Source: Pseudomonas asiatica (lineage in GTDB: Bacteria > Pseudomonadota > Gammaproteobacteria > Pseudomonadales > Pseudomonadaceae). Taken from it: 64,000 bases of DNA. Location: positions 2,294,001-2,358,000 of the forward strand of contig NZ_BLJF01000001.1 in assembly GCF_009932335.1 (NCBI RefSeq), in the 5' to 3' direction. The position numbers and the translations under genes are program-made. Position 1 is the first letter of the stretch. Each line of letters begins with the position of its first letter. This document shows positions 54,394 through 61,847 of the stretch, piece after piece. The notes below the pieces were generated by a model, which saw only the letters and a program-made list of their open reading frames with translations, did not search any database and was not told the origin of the DNA.

Positions 54394-55324
54394 ACAGACA
54401 AAAGATCGACTCAAAGTCAGCTTGAAAAAAATACACGAATGGGCGAGAGAGGACCTACTCGTAAGGTGCGACATGCTGACCTCTTACATCATGACTGGCG
54501 AAACCATCGGTATCGCTTGCAATCAGATATTCAGAGTTGGCATGAACAATATTGGAAAAGGTTTACAGCTTGCACCGCAGCACCCATACGGGCCAGCGTC
54601 ATTGGATTTCGTTTCTGGCATTACACAAATGCTGGTCGCTGAAGCAATTCTTATACAAAAACTTGTGGGCACTAAAGAAAGCACCACCGGCGATTTAGAT
54701 GGGGTCACTCACCTCATGTTGTGCGCACTGGCTACTGGCCGGTTCGAACTGATTGAGCCATTTCACCAAGCTACTTTTACGGGTATTCATAATGGTTACG
54801 GTGTCAGCGATGGCCACAACCTGCCGATAGGCACCACCCTTCGCTACGCCGCCTTCGGTCTGACCATCATCGGCGACTGGCTCGGCAAACCGCTTGACCT
54901 CGACAAGCACGCCCTGCCTCGCGATCCTGCCTGGGGTCAATTGGTCGCCCATTGGCGCGAACCTGATCCCAATAAACTGGCGCCAATTCTGGTGGCGGCC
55001 TGCGATACCCATGTCCAACGCATCGCCCTGACATCCCGAGAACTTGACTCCGGCAATTTCGAATTCGGCTCCCCCTTCGAGGCCGTCTACCCCGCCGAGA
55101 TCCTGGCCATTCTCAACCTGCGCCGTTCGCTGGGCCTGCCAAACCCTTCCATCGACCACCCATTGATGAAAACACCCTACGCCAGGCTGACCTGCCCGCC
55201 TGGCATGCGCTTCGAGCCGGATGAACTGCTGATGCGCTTCCTGGCTGCCGCCTGCAAATACGATCCTGATGCCGTACCGGCGGGCCTTTACGAAGCAATC
55301 CTGCAAAACAGCACAAAGGATTGA
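54386..55324 (+). CDS. Putative immunity protein for the T6SS effector
   Basis: A 312-residue protein without signal peptide or membrane segments, starting inside the effector stop codon region (8-bp overlap), the usual place for an immunity gene. A cytoplasmic location fits a nuclease target. The first about 140 residues are AT-rich like the effector's tip, the rest returns to host-like GC, as if the two genes exchanged DNA as one block. Large for an immunity protein; no family recognised. Confidence 0.6.
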   Translation: MNRQTKDRLKVSLKKIHEWAREDLLVRCDMLTSYIMTGETIGIACNQIFRVGMNNIGKGLQLAPQHPYGPASLDFVSGITQMLVAEAILIQKLVGTKESTTGDLDGVTHLMLCALATGRFELIEPFHQATFTGIHNGYGVSDGHNLPIGTTLRYAAFGLTIIGDWLGKPLDLDKHALPRDPAWGQLVAHWREPDPNKLAPILVAACDTHVQRIALTSRELDSGNFEFGSPFEAVYPAEILAILNLRRSLGLPNPSIDHPLMKTPYARLTCPPGMRFEPDELLMRFLAAACKYDPDAVPAGLYEAILQNSTKD

Positions 55325-55327
55325 GCG

Positions 55328-55600
55328 ATGTCCCGACAAGGTGCGATTCGAAAAGGCGATCCCCACAGCGGGGGTGGTCGGATGGGGGAAGGAAGCGGAG
55401 TTCTTGTCAACGGGCGGCAGCAATGCGTCCTCGGAGATCGTGCGCCATGCGCGCTTCATGGAGGGACATTTGCGTTGGTCTCTGGCGGTGACGGTAGTGT
55501 CTTGTTCAACGGTATTTCGTTGGTGTTCGAGCCGGCAGAGCTTGCTTGTGGGTGCAAGGTTTCATCTACCTGTTCGGGACCTTATGCCAAAGAGGGCTGA
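55328..55600 (+). CDS. PAAR-domain protein
   Basis: A 90-residue protein of the PAAR type (AIRKGDPHSGGGRMGEGSGVL at the start, VLVNGRQQCVLGDRAPCALHG, then VLFNGISLVFE), which sharpens the VgrG spike. AAAGGA precedes the ATG. Three bases after the immunity stop codon, it closes the six-gene vgrG module. Confidence 0.88.
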   Translation: MSRQGAIRKGDPHSGGGRMGEGSGVLVNGRQQCVLGDRAPCALHGGTFALVSGGDGSVLFNGISLVFEPAELACGCKVSSTCSGPYAKEG

Positions 55601-55779
55601 ACGACCTGAAGATCGTGGTTTCATGCATCGACCTCTTCGCAGGCTTGCACGATTTGAACAGCGCACGCGTTGTCTGTTTCGCGGGCGCGCCCGCTTTGAC
55701 AGGTACTGCGCTGGCTTCGAGTTGGCGCTGTATATGTGGGAAATTGCAAAGAACAAATATCGCTCGTCTGACGCGTGCT

Positions 55780-55875
55780 TTGTAGGAGCAGCCTTGTGCT
55801 GCGAAGAGGCCGGTACAAGCAACAGACAGGCTTTGTCAGTACTGGCCTCTTCGCAGCACAAGGCTGCTCCTACAG
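55780..55875. repeat. Inverted REP pair
   Basis: Two facing REP units (GTAGGAGCAGCCTTGTGCTG type) in the 346-bp gap after the PAAR gene; the rest of the gap (about 55655-55745) is a decayed copy of the DNA downstream of csgG (58686-58760). Confidence 0.8.
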
Positions 55876-55939
55876 AACCTCGCCGAACCAATGAGTCACG
55901 TGTTGTATGAGAGCGGGTTCACCCGCGAAGAGGCCCTCG
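55857..55939. repeat. 83-bp direct repeat, left copy
   Basis: CACAAGGCTGCTCCTACAGA...to GGCCCTCG, with one mismatch to 57834-57916. The two copies, 1977 bp apart, frame the RHS/ADP-ribosyltransferase toxin and both csgG remnants. Confidence 0.85.
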
Positions 55940-55946
55940 TAGCCAA

Positions 55947-56278
55947 TCACGGCTGCTGATTCTGGCTCAGGTACTTGTCCACCGTAGCCTGCCCTTCCCC
56001 CGCATCCCCCGCCACCTGCCACAGCCGCCGTTCGATCCCTTGCGCCAGCAAGTGCCCCACCGCCGCCTCGATCGCCGACAGCACGCACAGCTGCGCCGGT
56101 TCGTTGGTGGTGTACCCCACCTCGGCCTCGAGTAGCTTCTTGAACTCGATGAACTTGAACACCCCCGCACTGCGCCCAACCGAATAGATGGTCTTGCTGG
56201 TCATCACGTTGGCCAGCACCTGCCCGGTGCGCACGTCCACCGCGCGCAGGTTCACGGTCACCTGGTCGACGCGGTACT
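55947..56278 (-). pseudogene. csgG: csgG remnant 1 (C-terminal part)
   Basis: Near-identical to the last about 110 codons of csgG (58795-59132), ending in the same SQNQQP. It is truncated at its 5' side right after the codons for YRVDQ, where the match stops abruptly. The frame continues upstream into unrelated sequence, so a 126-codon ORF (start near 56321-56327) fuses about 15 foreign residues to this tail. Not expected to work as CsgG: signal peptide, lipobox and pore regions are missing. Confidence 0.85.
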
Positions 56279-56362
56279 GGGCTCGTGCGCCGCAGCGAGA
56301 TATCGGTGGCGAGTTAGCCATGATCAAAGTCGTATCAACAGTTTCTGGGCGCCAAAACCAGT

Positions 56363-57385
56363 TCAGCGATAAAAATGCGCATTCGGACTTTTTTCATAAT
56401 ATGAATCCCTACGAACGAGCGGGCCTCTTACCTCTGCACGAACAACTATTTTATCAAATGCACCCGGACGAATTACCATACTTTCATCCCCGGAATCTAT
56501 ATAGTCAAAATCAATGCCCTTTCTTAATTCGTTTATATTTTTTGAATACACTCCAAAGACATGTCCGCGGCGACGATTTGAGGGGATTTCCGCATACCCT
56601 GAGGCGACATTATAATTTTGTGAGATGTAAAATCCTACCCCACACCTGTCGTGCCCCCCTATTTGACTCGTGACTCCTGCCTCCAAGCTACCGGTATAGA
56701 TTTCATTACTGCCGTGATAGCCTACGAGCATATGACCTTCTGGTATATTCTTACGGGATACTCTCCCAAGAGGCACGATCGTTTCGAGCACCTTTCGCCC
56801 CCTTTGCATAAACCCATAAACGCCTGTGGCATTTCTCGCATATATCCCGTACAACCTCCCAAAAAATCCTCGCACTGAGAAATGCCCACTTGAATCTTCC
56901 GAATTTATAGGGTCCCCTAGGCAATACGCATATGGATTTAAACCACCAAGCATAAACGGACTCATGCTATCAGGAGTATTGAAACGCATCAAAACCGGAC
57001 TAAACTCTCGATAGCCATTACCCAACGGATAATTTCGCGTAATTTGATCTGGTCGCTCACCATTGAAGCCAAGCGCCACCAGAATTTCCGAACAAAATCC
57101 ATAAGGTGAATAGTTCAAGGCCTGCCGTACACGTTCGGTATTGACCACCGTTCGATGCTGATCCACTGCTAGCAATGTGTTAACGCATGCATCACCTTTA
57201 CGCTGCTGCTGAGCTAATAATTGATCCGCATTCTGCATGAGGGAAGTATACAACAAGCCTTGCACTTCATTAACCATACGTTCTTTACAGTAGAACCTGT
57301 AAATCCTATGAGCCTTCCGCTCAACTGAGTGAACTTCGGAACCTGATGAAAGGCCGTCAAAACTGTTTGCCGAAATGAGTGCCAT
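56363..57385 (-). CDS. RHS-core orphan with ADP-ribosyltransferase-like toxin domain
   Basis: A 340-residue protein. Residues about 25-168 are the RHS-associated core of short Pseudomonas orphans (IYRFYCKERMVNEVQG, then LGNGYREFSPVLMRF and GGLNPYAYCLGDPINSED). After residue 170 the sequence changes to a domain like the exotoxin-A/diphtheria class of ADP-ribosyltransferases: VGYHG with H224, GVGFYISQNYNVASGYAE with Y253 and Y264, and DESMVIRP with E301. AT-rich compared with the surroundings. No signal peptide. No intact immunity-like gene follows. Toxin identity is by motif pattern only. Confidence 0.7.
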   Translation of the reverse strand: MALISANSFDGLSSGSEVHSVERKAHRIYRFYCKERMVNEVQGLLYTSLMQNADQLLAQQQRKGDACVNTLLAVDQHRTVVNTERVRQALNYSPYGFCSEILVALGFNGERPDQITRNYPLGNGYREFSPVLMRFNTPDSMSPFMLGGLNPYAYCLGDPINSEDSSGHFSVRGFFGRLYGIYARNATGVYGFMQRGRKVLETIVPLGRVSRKNIPEGHMLVGYHGSNEIYTGSLEAGVTSQIGGHDRCGVGFYISQNYNVASGYAEIPSNRRRGHVFGVYSKNINELRKGIDFDYIDSGDESMVIRPGAFDKIVVRAEVRGPLVRRDSYYEKSPNAHFYR

Positions 57386-57471
57386 TATTGGATTCCGCTG
57401 AATTTGTGCGTTATTTGAATATCACAAACAAGACTAAATCCACCACTAGCAAAAATACCAGGTTGCATGCT

Positions 57472-57735
57472 GACGCCTCGATTGCCGACAGCACGCACAG
57501 CTGCGCCGGTTCGTTAGTGGTGTACCCCACCTCGGCCTCGAGCAGCTTCTTGAACTCGATGAACTTGAACACCCCCGCACTGCGCCCAACCGATCAGCAT
57601 GCTTGCTGCACCCTGGGTGACGGTGGTGGAGAACGAACTGGCCGGGGTCGGCTTGTATTGCCCGGTCTGGTCGCGGAAGCCGTACATCTCTTGGGCTGAG
57701 GCAAGTTGATCAGGATAGGAGGTCGAGTCGCGCGA
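57472..57735 (-). pseudogene. csgG: csgG remnant 2 (internally deleted)
   Basis: Three csgG pieces joined with deletions: 57472-57592 matches 58911-59032, 57593-57688 matches 59375-59467, and about 57708-57735 matches 59497-59525, in the csgG orientation. Scattered substitutions show it is older than remnant 1. The flanks (57386-57471 and 57736-57833) are AT-rich and hold no gene that I can see. Confidence 0.75.
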
Positions 57736-57833
57736 TAGAATTGGCTGAACGGCATCTAGTAGTGTATGGATTGGGGTAAGGCTGGGTTATATTCCATAAA
57801 ATTAGCGCAATCCTTGTGTGGCTTGTCGGCGAT

Positions 57834-57916
57834 CACAAGGCTGCTCCTACAGAACCTCGCCGAACCAATGAGTCACGTGTTGTATGAGAGCAGGTTCACC
57901 CGCGAAGAGGCCCTCG
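57834..57916. repeat. 83-bp direct repeat, right copy
   Basis: Partner of 55857-55939 (one mismatch). Its end also overlaps the 57886-57976 segment shared with 47249-47339. Confidence 0.85.
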
Positions 57917-57963
57917 AGGTCAATCACGGCTACCGCTAGAGTCCAACAAAGCCCAAGCGCCCG

Positions 57964-58284
57964 TCAGACACCCGGTACCGTCTTCCGCCCAACCAGTTGC
58001 TGTCTCTCCACCCCATCCAGCAACGCCTCCACCACCGCCTTGGCCGAATCCAGCCCATGGTCGTTGCTCAACAACAGATCACGACAGGTTCCCTTGGCCA
58101 GCTCCAGTGCCTTGAGATTGGTCGCAAACGCGCCTTTGAGCAGCGTGGACAGATGCACCAGCGCATCTTCGTAGTCCACCCCCGAACGCACGGCAAACAA
58201 CGGCGGATGGCTGCATTCGCACGTGGAGAAACTGGAGGACGCCGTGGTGGCGCGTACGGGAGGATCGGGTAAGCCTTTTGTCAT
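57964..58284 (-). CDS. DUF3077-family small protein
   Basis: A 106-residue protein with the DUF3077 pattern HPPLFAVRSGVDYEDALVHLSTLL followed by helices (LALELAKG..LLLSNDHGLDSAKAVVEALLD). AGGAG lies eight bases before the ATG. The family is largely confined to pseudomonads and of unknown function; from memory such genes are often found near RHS orphans, as here. Confidence 0.75.
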   Translation of the reverse strand: MTKGLPDPPVRATTASSSFSTCECSHPPLFAVRSGVDYEDALVHLSTLLKGAFATNLKALELAKGTCRDLLLSNDHGLDSAKAVVEALLDGVERQQLVGRKTVPGV

Positions 58285-58436
58285 TGTGTCGCTCCTTGAT
58301 TCACTGGAGCCGCCACAAATCGCTACCAAACGAGATGGTGACGGCTGTACGCAGGTTGGTAGACCGGGAATCAAGGAAACCGGCGCGCACGGAGGCGCCC
58401 TACGCACAGCCGCCATAAAACGAAACAGCCGGGCAC

Positions 58437-58471
58437 AAAAAAGCGCCAACTGTATCGCAGAGCGGGCGCTT
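58437..58471 (-). terminator. Possible terminator of the csg/gsp operon
   Basis: On the minus strand, AAGCGCC and GGCGCTT arms around a loop of about 17 nt are followed by a T-run (TTTTTT). It lies 324 bp after the csgG stop and before the DUF3077 gene, a sensible end for the long minus-strand operon. Confidence 0.5.
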
Positions 58472-58596
58472 GTGCGCCTTGATTGATCGCGGGCTACCAA
58501 ACCCGGCTGCTGGACTTACAGCAGCGGGCAAAGACTACCGGTGTCGGGGAAGCGTTTCAAGCGAAGGGAATGTGCAGTAACACTTCCGTTGCCGCC

Positions 58597-58790
58597 TCCA
58601 CAGGGACGGCGTCGCGCTTGAGATCACGCGATACCTGTGGGAGCGTGCATGCCCGCGAACACCGGCAAAGCCGGTGCCATCCACCGCGTCGTCTGCTTCG
58701 CGGGCGCGCCCGCTCCCACAGGGACGGCGCGGGCTTCGAGTTGACGCTGTACCTGTGGGAGCGGGTTCACCCGCGAAGAGGCCCCCGTAG
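58597..58790. repeat. REP cluster forming the right border repeat of the island
   Basis: REP-rich DNA just after csgG. 58597-58721 repeats 47367-47491 (about 95 percent by eye) at a distance of 11.23 kb; the end (58686-58790) is also copied, with insertions, at 55655-55945. The rest of the 510-bp gap between DUF3077 and csgG holds only the terminator listed. Confidence 0.75.
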
Positions 58791-58794
58791 CCAA

Positions 58795-59643
58795 TCACGG
58801 CTGCTGATTCTGGCTCAAATACTTGTCCACCGTAGCCTGCCCCTCCCCCGCATCCCCCGCCACCTGCCACAGCCGCCGTTCAATCCCCTGCGCCAGCAAG
58901 TGCCCCACCGCCGCCTCGATCGCCGACAGCACGCACAGCTGCGCCGGTTCATTGGTGGTGTACCCCACCTCGGCCTCGAGCAGCTTCTTGAACTCGATGA
59001 ACTTGAACACCCCCGCACTGCGCCCAACCGAATAGATGGTCTTGCTGGTCATCACATTGGCCAGGACCTGCCCGGTGCGCACGTCCACCGCGCGCAGGTT
59101 CACGGTCACCTGGTCGACGCGGTACTCGCGGGAGATGTCTATCCCCAGGTAGCGGGCACCTTCGCCGCCGCTGCGCACGTTGGTGTCGTAGGCGATGATC
59201 CCGCCCTCCAGCATCAGGTTGGCGGCCTGCAGCGGTGGCAGCTCGCCCATGATGTTTTCCGGCACGTCGGGCTTTTTCTGCGAAGCACGGATGATCTTGC
59301 GCTCGGTCAGCAGGTTCTGCAGGCCTTCACGCTCCAGCACCACGAACCAGCCGCTGGCGTTCAGGGCGTCCATCAGCATGCTTGCCGCGCCTTGGGTGAC
59401 GCTGGTGGAGAACGAGCTGGCCGGGGTCGGCTTGTACTGCCCGGTCTGGTCGCGGAAGCCGTACACCACCGCCATCAACCGACCCTTGGGCCGTGGCATG
59501 TTGATCAGGTCGTAGTAGGTCGAGGCACGGGGGGTCAGGGTCGGGGTTTCCGAATCCTGTTCGGCGGGCATCGGTTCGCGCAGGCCACAACCGTGCAGAC
59601 CCAGGGCGGTGAGGATCAGCAGCGTGCTCAGCAAACGTTTCAT
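58795..59643 (-). CDS. csgG: Curli export channel lipoprotein CsgG
   Basis: A 282-residue lipoprotein (signal peptide ending at ALGLHGC, Cys at about 19) of the CsgG family, with GRLMAVVYGFRDQTGQYK, the pore-lining region and EGGIIAYDTNVRSGGEGARYLGI. It forms the nonameric outer-membrane pore for curli subunits. It is the last gene of the csgE-csgF-csgG run, 34 bp after csgF. Two partial copies lie in the island downstream. No csgA/csgB is in the window. Confidence 0.93.
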   Translation of the reverse strand: MKRLLSTLLILTALGLHGCGLREPMPAEQDSETPTLTPRASTYYDLINMPRPKGRLMAVVYGFRDQTGQYKPTPASSFSTSVTQGAASMLMDALNASGWFVVLEREGLQNLLTERKIIRASQKKPDVPENIMGELPPLQAANLMLEGGIIAYDTNVRSGGEGARYLGIDISREYRVDQVTVNLRAVDVRTGQVLANVMTSKTIYSVGRSAGVFKFIEFKKLLEAEVGYTTNEPAQLCVLSAIEAAVGHLLAQGIERRLWQVAGDAGEGQATVDKYLSQNQQP

Positions 59644-59677
59644 GGTGTTCTCTCCCCAAACAAATAGCCTTGCCCCC

Positions 59678-60091
59678 TCAAGGGTTCAGGCCGCTGACCT
59701 CAATGATCGAAATTTCTCCTGTGGCGCGATCGGTGACCTTGATGCTCAGGGCCCCGGAATCGTCAATGACGTCGATGAGAAACGCATCGGTCGCCATGCT
59801 GCCGGTGTTGCCGTTACTGATGTTGTCCAGCAACTGCGACAACATCCGCGACTCCAGCTGGTTGCTGAAGCGCTCCAGGGCCGTGGTGCCGGCAAAGGCC
59901 GAGGAACGGTCCTTGAGGTCGGGGTCGTCGTAGTCGTTCTGCGCCTGCGCATTGTTCAGCAACCAGGTGCCATTGAGCGGGTTGCCGCCAAAGGCCGGGT
60001 TGACCGGGGTGTACACCAGCTCGGTGGCCTGGGCGGCACACGCGCTGGCCAACAGGCAGGCGGCGATGCAACGGGGTATGTGGTGCTTCAT
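59678..60091 (-). CDS. csgF: Curli assembly protein CsgF
   Basis: A 137-residue protein with a signal peptide (CIAACLLASACAAQATE) followed by LVYTPVNPAFGGNPLNG, the conserved CsgF segment that plugs into the CsgG pore from outside. The start overlaps the csgE stop (ATGA). Confidence 0.93.
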   Translation of the reverse strand: MKHHIPRCIAACLLASACAAQATELVYTPVNPAFGGNPLNGTWLLNNAQAQNDYDDPDLKDRSSAFAGTTALERFSNQLESRMLSQLLDNISNGNTGSMATDAFLIDVIDDSGALSIKVTDRATGEISIIEVSGLNP

Positions 60092-60489
60092 AGCTCGTCC
60101 CTCTCCAGATCGGTGGTGTCCTGCAGCAGGCGTTGCAACTTGCGTTGGATGATTTGCTGCTTGACCAGGTCGGCTGCTGCAACGGCCTCGTCCTTGAGCT
60201 CGGTGGTGTTCGGCGGCAGGAAGCGGCGGTACACCACCTCACGCTCGAACTCCACGGTGACCAGGCTGCCCCAGCGGGCATCCGGGCGTTCGCGCACCAC
60301 CAGGTTGAAATCCAACCGGCTGGTGGCGCGCAGGCGGTCGGCGAAGTAGTAGTAAAAGTCGTGGCCGATGTGCGAGATGGTGTTGTCGACGATGAAGCCT
60401 TGCATCTCGTCCTCGTCCCCGGCCCTGGCCGAGGTGGCCAGCACTGCCACCAGCAGCAGGCCCAGGCACAGCGCGGCCAGGCGGCTCAT
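60088..60489 (-). CDS. csgE: Curli assembly protein CsgE
   Basis: A 133-residue protein with a signal peptide (LCLGLLLVAVLATSARAG) and the CsgE body (MQGFIVDNTISHIGHDFYYYF, VVRERPDARWGSLVTVEF). It caps the CsgG pore on the periplasmic side and gives substrate selectivity. GGGAGA precedes the ATG at 60489. Start and stop overlap the neighbouring genes. Confidence 0.92.
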   Translation of the reverse strand: MSRLAALCLGLLLVAVLATSARAGDEDEMQGFIVDNTISHIGHDFYYYFADRLRATSRLDFNLVVRERPDARWGSLVTVEFEREVVYRRFLPPNTTELKDEAVAAADLVKQQIIQRKLQRLLQDTTDLERDEL

Positions 60490-61013
60490 GGCGTGTCTCC
60501 CGGGCCGGCATGGGTCTGCACGCCACCGGCACTTTCGGTAAAGGCCTGTTCGGCGACGAACTGCCAGTCGCTGTAATGTTCCAGCCCATCGAAACCGCTC
60601 CATTCGGCGCTGAAGCCACTGCGCTTGAACGGGGTGGCGTCCGAGCGGCTGTGCACGCCGGTGATGCGGCCATCGATCGAGCGCAGCAGGCCCCAATCGT
60701 CACTGTTGGTGATGGGGTCGGGGTACAACCGGCGAATGTGCCGCCTGGCCTGCGGGAAGCGGTTGTCCTGCAGCAGGTCGGCCAGTTCCTGCGGATACTG
60801 GGCCAGCCCCGGCGAGGCGCGGTAGTAGCTGCGCAGGGCCTGGGCATACTGGCTGCCTACCCACAACAGCTGGCGTTCGCGGTCACGCTGGGCAGCACTG
60901 GCCCAGAGCGTGCCGGTGGCGGCCAGGGCCACGCTGCTGACCGCAATCAGCAGCAATACGCCCAGGTAGGTGAAGCCGGCGTCGGCCTTACCATTCCGCG
61001 AACAGGCTGCCAT
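60486..61013 (-). CDS. Type II secretion-like pseudopilin
   Basis: A 175-residue protein with a degenerate pilin-type N-terminus (ADAGFTYLGVLLLIAVSSVAL): the prepilin peptidase site G-F is present, but Glu5 is replaced (FTYLG instead of FTLIE). The long hydrophobic helix and a soluble C-terminal domain follow. GGAGG precedes the ATG at 61013. It overlaps the previous pseudopilin gene by 26 bp and csgE by 4 bp. Confidence 0.75.
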   Translation of the reverse strand: MAACSRNGKADAGFTYLGVLLLIAVSSVALAATGTLWASAAQRDRERQLLWVGSQYAQALRSYYRASPGLAQYPQELADLLQDNRFPQARRHIRRLYPDPITNSDDWGLLRSIDGRITGVHSRSDATPFKRSGFSAEWSGFDGLEHYSDWQFVAEQAFTESAGGVQTHAGPGDTP

Positions 61014-61374
61014 CGCGCGCCCTCCCTGTGGCACCGCTCTTGATATCGGCCACGCCGCCAGCCACGCCTTCGGGCGGTGGCACCAGCTGCCAGGCATCGC
61101 TGCGCTCGGTGATCGGGTCTATCGGGGTGTTGCGCAGGTAACGCTGTTCCACCAATTGCTCCAGCGAGTCCGGGTAGTGGCCGGTGTCGCCGTAGTAGTG
61201 GTCCAGCGCCTCGCGCAGCACCGCTAGGCTCTGGCGCAGGGTGGCTTCGCGGGAGCTTTCCAGGCTGTTGAAGTAGCGCGGCATGGCAATGGTCATCAAC
61301 GTGGCGATGATCGCCAGCACCACCAGCAGTTCGATCAGGGTGAAGCCCCGGCTGCGTTTCATCGCTGTCACCAT
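60988..61374 (-). CDS. GspG-like pseudopilin
   Basis: A 128-residue pseudopilin with a full type IV prepilin cleavage motif (RGFTLIELLVVLAIIATLM) near the start and the GspG-like body (LREALDHYYGDTGHYPDSLEQL). It is probably a major pseudopilin of a small type II secretion-like system. An ATG at 61362 is an alternative start. Confidence 0.85.
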   Translation of the reverse strand: MVTAMKRSRGFTLIELLVVLAIIATLMTIAMPRYFNSLESSREATLRQSLAVLREALDHYYGDTGHYPDSLEQLVEQRYLRNTPIDPITERSDAWQLVPPPEGVAGGVADIKSGATGRARDGSLFAEW

Positions 61375-61847
61375 TGCCCGTAGGGGATGTTGTTCAGGCC
61401 TTTGCCGCGGGCCTTGGAATACACGTCGAACACGTCTTCACCTTCGCGCGGGTTGTCGGGGCTGCTGTCATAGGCGCGCAGCCCCCACCCGCCTTCGTCC
61501 TCACCCTTGGCCGCCACCAGCGGGTCGTGCGGGATGCGCCGCAGGAAGTAGAACTTGGCGCCCTTGGCGCTGCGCACATCGCGCACGCCGTCGACCAGCA
61601 CCTGCAGGTTCGGCGGGTAGCCACTGGCGTCCAGGCGCTTCTCGATGTAGCCGGCATCGAACGCGCGCTTGTAGGCGTCGATGGCGTCGCGAATCTGGTA
61701 CAGCGCCTCGCGCAGCTGCTGTTCCTTGCCGCGGCGCACCACGGTTTCGGTCAGCGGCGCGGCCATGCTGGCAAGCAGCCCGAGCAGTGCCAGGGTCAGC
61801 ACCACCTCGATCAGGCTGAAGCCCTGCATGCGGCGCTGCGCGATCAT
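61368..61847 (-). CDS. Type II secretion-like pseudopilin
   Basis: A 159-residue pseudopilin with the prepilin motif QGFSLIEVVLTLALLGLLASM and a soluble domain ending NNIPYGQW, a GspG-like end. The start overlaps the secretin stop (ATGA). Confidence 0.85.
   Translation of the reverse strand: MIAQRRMQGFSLIEVVLTLALLGLLASMAAPLTETVVRRGKEQQLREALYQIRDAIDAYKRAFDAGYIEKRLDASGYPPNLQVLVDGVRDVRSAKGAKFYFLRRIPHDPLVAAKGEDEGGWGLRAYDSSPDNPREGEDVFDVYSKARGKGLNNIPYGQW

Noticed and set aside
56651-56878. Plus-strand small frame opposite the toxin as its immunity gene
   Set aside because: It is antisense to the toxin domain, has no ribosome-binding site and reads as a shadow frame.
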